The notes under the pieces: generated by a model
Database searches by the model: none
Told to the model about the DNA's origin: nothing
The model's input: only the letters and a program-made list of their open reading frames with translations
DNA from: DAISLF01 sp964517345
GTDB taxonomy: Bacteria > Patescibacteriota > Gracilibacteria > Peribacterales > Peribacteraceae
DNA length: 17,490 nucleotides
Assembly: GCA_964517345.1 (NCBI GenBank)
Contig: CAZFBZ010000031.1
Span: 1 to 17,490, forward strand
Direction: 5' to 3'
Shown here: in pieces, positions 13,899 through 17,490 of the stretch
Position numbering within the stretch: position 1 is the first letter of the stretch
How the letters are laid out: each line of letters begins with the position of its first letter
Position numbers and translations under genes: made by a program

Positions 13899-14828
13899 TT
13901 ATCTCTGATATATTTCCGTGACGCTCTGGCCGCTTTCGATATTCTTGATGACTTTGGCCAGAAGAGGCGCGATCGGGAGGATCGTCAGGCCCGGGAACGA
14001 GGCCGGGTCATTGGGAATGCTGTCGGTGACGACGATTTCGGTAAATGCCGCGGCACGCAGGCGCTCCAGGGCGGGGCCCGAGAAGACACCGTGGGTCGCG
14101 GCGGCGTAGATCTCCTCGCGGGCGCCCTTCTCCAGCAACGCCTCCTTGGCGGAGACCAGCGTGCCGGCGGTGTCGATGATGTCGTCGAACAGGATGCATG
14201 TGCGTCCCTCGATGTCGCCGACGACCTCATGGATCTCGGCGTGCTGGTGCTTGGGACGGCCCTTGTGGAGGATGGCAAGCTCGGCGCCCATCATGTCCGC
14301 GAACTTCTTGGCGCGCTTGGCGCCGCCCACGTCCGGGGCGACCACGATCGGCAGCGTCAGCTTCTTCTGCTGGAAGTAGTCCACGAAGATCGAGCGGGCC
14401 ACGAGGGCGTCCGCCGGGATCGAGAAGAATCCCTGGATCTGGTCGGAGTGCATATCGAGCGTGATCACGTGGTCCGCGCCGGCTTTCTCCAGCAGGTCGG
14501 CCATGAGCTTGGCCGAGATCGGCTCGCGGGGTTCGGTCACGCGGTCCTGCCGCGAGTACGGGAAGTGCGGCACGACGACGTGCAGCGTGCGCGCAAAACT
14601 GAGTTTGGCAGCCTGACACATCAGGCAGAGCTCGATGATGTCCTCGTTGGGATTGCGCGTGCCGGTCTGCAGGATGTACACGTCGCGGCCGCGAACAGAC
14701 TCCTCGAATTTCACGTAGTTCTCGCCCGAACTGAATTTCTTCAGCGACATGCCGCCCAGCTTGACTCCCAGTTCCCGCGCGAGCGCGTGAGCCAGGGCCG
14801 GATGGGAGGATCCCGTGAAGAGGTGCAT
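13899..14828 (-). CDS. prs: Ribose-phosphate pyrophosphokinase (PRPP synthase)
   Basis: 309 aa, the normal class I length. It makes PRPP from ribose 5-phosphate and ATP for nucleotide, His and Trp synthesis. Visible are PHFPYSRQDRVTEPREPISAK (from residue 87), the metal-binding LDMHSDQIQGFF (124-135, H127), APDVGGAKRA (164-173, K171) and the PRPP loop DDIIDTAGT (215-223). I place the start at ATG 14828 (MHLFTGSSHP), matching the family start. An upstream in-frame ATG at 14852 lies inside the -10 box and cannot be on the transcript if that promoter is right. Confidence 0.95.
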   Translation of the reverse strand: MHLFTGSSHPALAHALARELGVKLGGMSLKKFSSGENYVKFEESVRGRDVYILQTGTRNPNEDIIELCLMCQAAKLSFARTLHVVVPHFPYSRQDRVTEPREPISAKLMADLLEKAGADHVITLDMHSDQIQGFFSIPADALVARSIFVDYFQQKKLTLPIVVAPDVGGAKRAKKFADMMGAELAILHKGRPKHQHAEIHEVVGDIEGRTCILFDDIIDTAGTLVSAKEALLEKGAREEIYAAATHGVFSGPALERLRAAAFTEIVVTDSIPNDPASFPGLTILPIAPLLAKVIKNIESGQSVTEIYQR

Positions 14829-14846
14829 GGATGTTGTGTAAGCCGC

Positions 14847-14856
14847 TACCATTGTA
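14847..14856. promoter_or_regulatory. Overlapping divergent -10 boxes of prs and the PRC-barrel gene
   Basis: Plus strand TACCAT (14847-14852) ends 8 nt before ATG 14861. Minus strand TACAAT (14856-14851), preceded by TGC, lies 22 nt before ATG 14828. The two hexamers share two base pairs within the imperfect palindrome GCTACCATTGTAGC. RNA polymerase could not occupy both at once. Confidence 0.5.
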
Positions 14857-14860
14857 GCAG

Positions 14861-15397
14861 ATGCAGGCTCGATTCACTACGTCGCTCGGCATGACCGTCT
14901 ACAACGAGGATACGGCCGAAACGCTGGGGGCTCTCAGCGGCATTCTGCTGCATCCCGACACGGGCAAGGTGGAAGGCTTCTTCGTGCGCATGTCGGGGTT
15001 CCTGGTGTCGCAGACCCTCTTTCTCTCCAGTATGGACATCATCCGCTGGGGAACCAAAGTCTACGTGCGGCATGCGGACGCGCTCTCCGATCTGGGCGAT
15101 CTGGTGCGCCTGCAGTCTCTCGTGGAGGAGCAGCGCCCCGTCCTCGGTCAGTCCATCCGCACCGAATCCGGACGCACGCTCGGTCGCTGCGCCGATGTGC
15201 AGTTCGACACGCACAGTTTCGTCATCGAATGGATCTTCCCCAAGAGTCTGTGGCGCTGGGGGACCGCACTGCCCGTCTCGCAGATCCTCGAAGTCCGCAA
15301 GGACGGTATCGTCGTCAAAGATCCCGCCCTGCCCGTTACCCAGTCCGCTCTCAAGAAGGTCGAGATGCCCGTGTTGGAGATGCCCGAAGCCGCCTGA
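14861..15397 (+). CDS. PRC-barrel domain protein
   Basis: 178 aa with two similar halves. The first (about 5-80) has LGMTVYNEDTAETLGALSGI and HPDTGKVEGFFVRM. The second (about 95-162) has LGQSIRTESGRTLGRCADV and DTHSFVIEWIFPK, ending with strands ILEVRKDGIVVKD. This 'name / property / link' pattern (x-V-x-T-x-x-G-x-x-L-G-x-V-x-D) is that of PRC-barrels, found in RimM, photosynthetic reaction centre H and small stress or sporulation-type proteins. It has no signal peptide or membrane helix. It is divergent from prs and convergent with the pilin-like gene, with a shared terminator between. The specific role is unknown. Confidence 0.75.
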   Translation: MQARFTTSLGMTVYNEDTAETLGALSGILLHPDTGKVEGFFVRMSGFLVSQTLFLSSMDIIRWGTKVYVRHADALSDLGDLVRLQSLVEEQRPVLGQSIRTESGRTLGRCADVQFDTHSFVIEWIFPKSLWRWGTALPVSQILEVRKDGIVVKDPALPVTQSALKKVEMPVLEMPEAA

Positions 15398-15414
15398 GCG
15401 GATGGTTGTCACAG

Positions 15415-15440
15415 CAAAACGCCCTCCGGAGAGGGCGCTT
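15415..15440 (-). terminator. Bidirectional intrinsic terminator between convergent genes
   Basis: CGCCCTC (15420-15426), CGGA, GAGGGCG (15431-15437). On the minus strand the stem is followed by TTTTGC, ending the pilin-like gene; on the plus strand CTTT follows. It sits between the stops at 15397 and 15465. Confidence 0.7.
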
Positions 15441-15464
15441 TGGAAAGCGTGCGATGAGCTGGCC

Positions 15465-15848
15465 TCAGAACGTCTGCGAGAGCGTGTCCGTGAAGAAGCC
15501 GACGATGACGCGGGCGAACAGGACGACGAGGAGACCGATGATCACGTAGAGGATGGTCTTCTTCGCCTTGTTCTTCGCCTCTTCCTCACCCTGCGAGACG
15601 ATGAGGCGGATACCGGCGACGATGATGAAGATCACCGCGGCGAGGGCCAGGAAGTTGAGGACAAAGAGCAGCGCGCGGAGGATGATGCCGCGGATGTCTC
15701 CTTCGCTCGCAGCGCTGGGCGTACCCGGAATGGCGGGGATCTGACCGCCGAACTCGCCGCTCTGGGCCGCAAAGGCCACAGGGGACAAAGCGAGGAGGCC
15801 GGTTGTGGCGAACCATGCTCTGTACGTGAGGCGCTGGAGTGTGGACAT
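15465..15848 (-). CDS. TrbC/VirB2-like pilin-type small membrane protein
   Basis: 127 aa. The signal peptide is 1-28 (cleavage near AFA/AQ), then a Gly/Pro/Ser-rich mature start, helix 1 (about 54-83), a short charged loop SQGEEEAKNKAKK, and helix 2 (about 97-119). Two helices joined by a loop with GEEEAKxKAKKTILYVIIGL is the signature I associate with TrbC/VirB2-type pilin-like proteins common in candidate-phyla and Gram-positive genomes, usually called 'pilin' or 'conjugal transfer'. ATG 15848 is chosen for the signal peptide; a longer upstream frame would start 58 codons earlier in non-conserved sequence. No VirB4 or VirB6 gene is in the window. Confidence 0.7.
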   Translation of the reverse strand: MSTLQRLTYRAWFATTGLLALSPVAFAAQSGEFGGQIPAIPGTPSAASEGDIRGIILRALLFVLNFLALAAVIFIIVAGIRLIVSQGEEEAKNKAKKTILYVIIGLLVVLFARVIVGFFTDTLSQTF

Positions 15849-15873
15849 GTAGAAGGATGGGGAAATTGTTGTA

Positions 15874-15902
15874 GTTTTACCCACGAATGAGCGCAGGTGC
15901 AA
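15874..15902 (-). promoter_or_regulatory. Possible promoter of the pilin-like gene
   Basis: On the minus strand TTGCAC, a 17-nt spacer, then TAAAAC. The -10 lacks the final T, and the leader would be about 20 nt. This is weaker than the other promoters listed. Confidence 0.3.
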
Positions 15903-15961
15903 GAACGGCCAGCCTCCGGGGCGATGAATGCACTTGACCCGGTACCCGTACTGGTACGCCG

Positions 15962-16519
15962 TTATTCCTTGTGATGGAGGAAGCCGACTGCGATCAAAAC
16001 GACTGCCGGCAGCGAGAACCACAGGTCCTGATGAAGTATCATAATCTGCATGAGCTGGCTTTGCTGGATGACAGGCGAGAGCGAAGTTGCGTTGGCGAGG
16101 GACATGTCGAGGAGCGGCACACCCGCGACATAGGTGAGCAGCGTGGAGAGGAGCAGGCCGGCGGTGGCGAATCCGAAGAGACCCGTGATCAGCGCGTTCA
16201 CCACGGCGTTGGGCTCCTTGGGATACGTCGTCTCAAAACCCGATCTGAGTGCCAGGAAGATGATAATGGCGATGAACAGCGTCAATTTGCCCATGGAGAT
16301 CGCGGTCGGGGTGATGGGCAGGCCGAAGCCGCCAAGCAGCGGGCCGGTGTAGGCGGAGATGCGGGCAAGCACGTTCGTGAACCCCTGCACGGCCACGATA
16401 CCGATGTAGCTGCTTACGATGATCTTCACGGACTCCTTCTTCCCGATGATGAATGTGTACGTGACGACGATGGCGAAGAAGACGACGATGAACAGGTCCC
16501 AGGTCAGGTTCAGGTTCAT
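15962..16519 (-). CDS. Polytopic membrane protein, unknown function
   Basis: 185 aa with about five membrane helices: near residues 7-26, 30-52, 70-92, 107-134 and 163-181. The loops include KKESVK, a GFGLPITPTAIS segment and RSGFETTYPKEPN. Few charged residues lie within helices and no catalytic motif is visible. It ends in HHKE. It starts 7 nt after a TACGAT box and lies upstream of the pilin-like gene on the same strand, 113 nt apart, so the two may be functionally linked without being one operon. It is divergent from truB. I do not recognise the family; CvpA-like and VirB6-like proteins are possible but unsupported alternatives. Confidence 0.75.
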   Translation of the reverse strand: MNLNLTWDLFIVVFFAIVVTYTFIIGKKESVKIIVSSYIGIVAVQGFTNVLARISAYTGPLLGGFGLPITPTAISMGKLTLFIAIIIFLALRSGFETTYPKEPNAVVNALITGLFGFATAGLLLSTLLTYVAGVPLLDMSLANATSLSPVIQQSQLMQIMILHQDLWFSLPAVVLIAVGFLHHKE

Positions 16520-16526
16520 GGGTCAA

Positions 16527-16554
16527 ATCGTACCTTCGCTTCAGCAAGCCGCAA
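16527..16554 (-). promoter_or_regulatory. Promoter of the polytopic membrane protein gene
   Basis: On the minus strand TTGCGG, a 16-nt spacer and TACGAT (16532-16527) ending 7 nt before the ATG at 16519. The geometry is leaderless. Confidence 0.55.
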
Positions 16555-16624
16555 TACGCCCTGCCGCACAAGCGATGTTGGTTTTCTGTTTTTAGTATGT
16601 AGTAGCGCCTGAGGAGCCGCGGTC

Positions 16625-16633
16625 TGTTATCCT
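16625..16633 (+). promoter_or_regulatory. Extended -10 (TGT-TATCCT) of truB
   Basis: TATCCT ends only 6 nt before the ATG at 16640 and is preceded by TGT, an extended -10. The transcript should start at or within a base of the start codon. Confidence 0.6.
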
Positions 16634-16639
16634 GCCGCC

Positions 16640-17490
16640 ATGCGCCACGGTTTCCTCCCGGTCGACAAGCCCGACGGCATGACCAGCCACGATGTGGTGG
16701 CCATCGCGCGGCGTCGCCTGTCGGAACGGTCCATCGGCCATCTCGGCACGCTTGATCCCGCGGCGACGGGCCTCCTGATGCTCGCTGTCGGCAAGAAGGC
16801 ACTTAAGGTGGTTCACCTCTTTAATGAACTTCGCAAAGAGTACATCGCCGACGTGAAGCTCGGCTGGGTCAGCACGACCTACGACCGCGAGGGCGTCATC
16901 CAGCAGTACGAGATTCCCATGGGCTGGGACGCGCCCGAGCAGGGCACCATCCAGCGCCTCATCGCGGACCGGTTCACTGGCAACATCCGCCAGGTGCCGC
17001 CCGCGTACTCGGCGATCAGCATCGGCGGCAAACGCTCCTATGATCTGGCGCGCGAGGGGAAGGCCGTCGAGCTCGCGGCGCGAGAAGTGGATATCGGCGT
17101 GTGCGAGGTGCTTAAGTATGAATACCCGGATCTGAAGCTGCGTGTGGAGTGCGGTTCGGGCACGTACATCCGGTCGCTCGCGCATGACCTCGGCCATCTG
17201 CTGCATTGCGGCGGCTACCTCGCGGCGCTGCGCCGGACGAAAGTAGGGGAGTGGACCCTCAACGGATCGATGTCTCCCGAGAACGTCTCGTGGACCGGCA
17301 TCATCCCGCTCAAAGACATCCTGGCCCGTTACCCGCGCTATGACCTGACCGACAGCGATTGGCAGGATGTGAGTTGCGGCCGGAACATCGACGCCGAAGT
17401 GCAGCCGCTCACCGTCGCGTGGCATCAGGACCTTCCCGTGGCTCTGCTGGTGCCTGCGGGCGATGGAACAGCGCATGCGAAGAAGGTATT
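16640..17490 (+). CDS. truB: tRNA pseudouridine-55 synthase TruB (3' end outside the window)
   Basis: 283 complete codons are present. It opens HGFLPVDKPDGMTSHDVV, the TruB motif I, and carries the catalytic GHLGTLDPAATGLL with Asp39. Also present are KEYIADVKLG, GNIRQVPPAYSAISIGGKRSYDLAREG (the KxxGxRxYxxAR motif) and LRVECGSGTYIRSLAHDLG. It isomerises U55 in the T-loop of tRNAs. The C-terminal region from about residue 235 looks like a PUA-type tail that continues past the edge. The gene is divergent from the membrane protein at 16519 and its start is fixed by both motif and promoter. Confidence 0.95.
   Translation, partial: MRHGFLPVDKPDGMTSHDVVAIARRRLSERSIGHLGTLDPAATGLLMLAVGKKALKVVHLFNELRKEYIADVKLGWVSTTYDREGVIQQYEIPMGWDAPEQGTIQRLIADRFTGNIRQVPPAYSAISIGGKRSYDLAREGKAVELAAREVDIGVCEVLKYEYPDLKLRVECGSGTYIRSLAHDLGHLLHCGGYLAALRRTKVGEWTLNGSMSPENVSWTGIIPLKDILARYPRYDLTDSDWQDVSCGRNIDAEVQPLTVAWHQDLPVALLVPAGDGTAHAKKV

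Noticed and set aside
15938..15958. GTACC/GGTAC inverted repeat as a terminator of the polytopic membrane protein gene
   Set aside because: The stem is only 5 bp and no T-run follows on the minus strand.

Overview
This window comes from a moderately GC-rich (around 60% by eye), gene-dense bacterial chromosome that uses the standard bacterial code, since TGA ends many genes. Housekeeping genes (recF, ruvC, prs, truB, a class I L33 gene, gdhA, trxB, a tRNA-Ile) lie among small secreted and membrane proteins: a Ser/Thr-rich secreted protein, a TrbC/VirB2-like pilin-type protein and a PH-domain membrane protein. That mix recalls candidate-phyla-radiation genomes of the Peregrinibacteria/Peribacteria kind. 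This placement is inference from gene style only.

Layout. 1-795 (-) is a HupE/UreJ-type membrane protein cut by the window edge, divergent from a small secreted beta-rich protein (867-1472). 1523-2985 is an ABC permease/ATPase pair with an ATGA overlap, followed by a signal-less BtuF-like binding protein (3003-3764). 3765-4133 is the longest plus-strand gap and is full of hairpins and a dispersed-type repeat. 4134-6114 holds a CADD-like di-metal protein (candidate self-sacrificing 4-aminobenzoate synthase) and glutamate dehydrogenase. Then come trxB, rpmG, a Nudix hydrolase, recF and a PH-domain membrane protein, which converges on ruvC (-).

10260-12769 holds a large unrecognised exported protein, a small Pro-rich protein and a Qnr/YjbI-like pentapeptide-repeat protein. 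12770-13260 is gene-poor: it carries tRNA-Ile(GAT) (-), a duplicated 5' fragment of that tRNA, an inverted copy of its 3' end, and a terminator. 13281-14828 (-) carries the Ser-rich secreted protein and prs. prs is divergent from a PRC-barrel protein (14861-15397) through overlapping -10 boxes. 15465-16519 (-) has a pilin-like protein and a polytopic membrane protein. truB runs off the right edge.

The strongest window-wide signal is regulatory. Many genes have a TANNNT -10 hexamer ending only 6-10 nt before the start codon and no usable Shine-Dalgarno sequence, as expected for leaderless mRNAs. No complete new defence or biosynthetic system is evident. The most notable items are the leaderless promoter pattern, the CADD-like gene, the rearranged surroundings of tRNA-Ile, and the divergent prs promoter.
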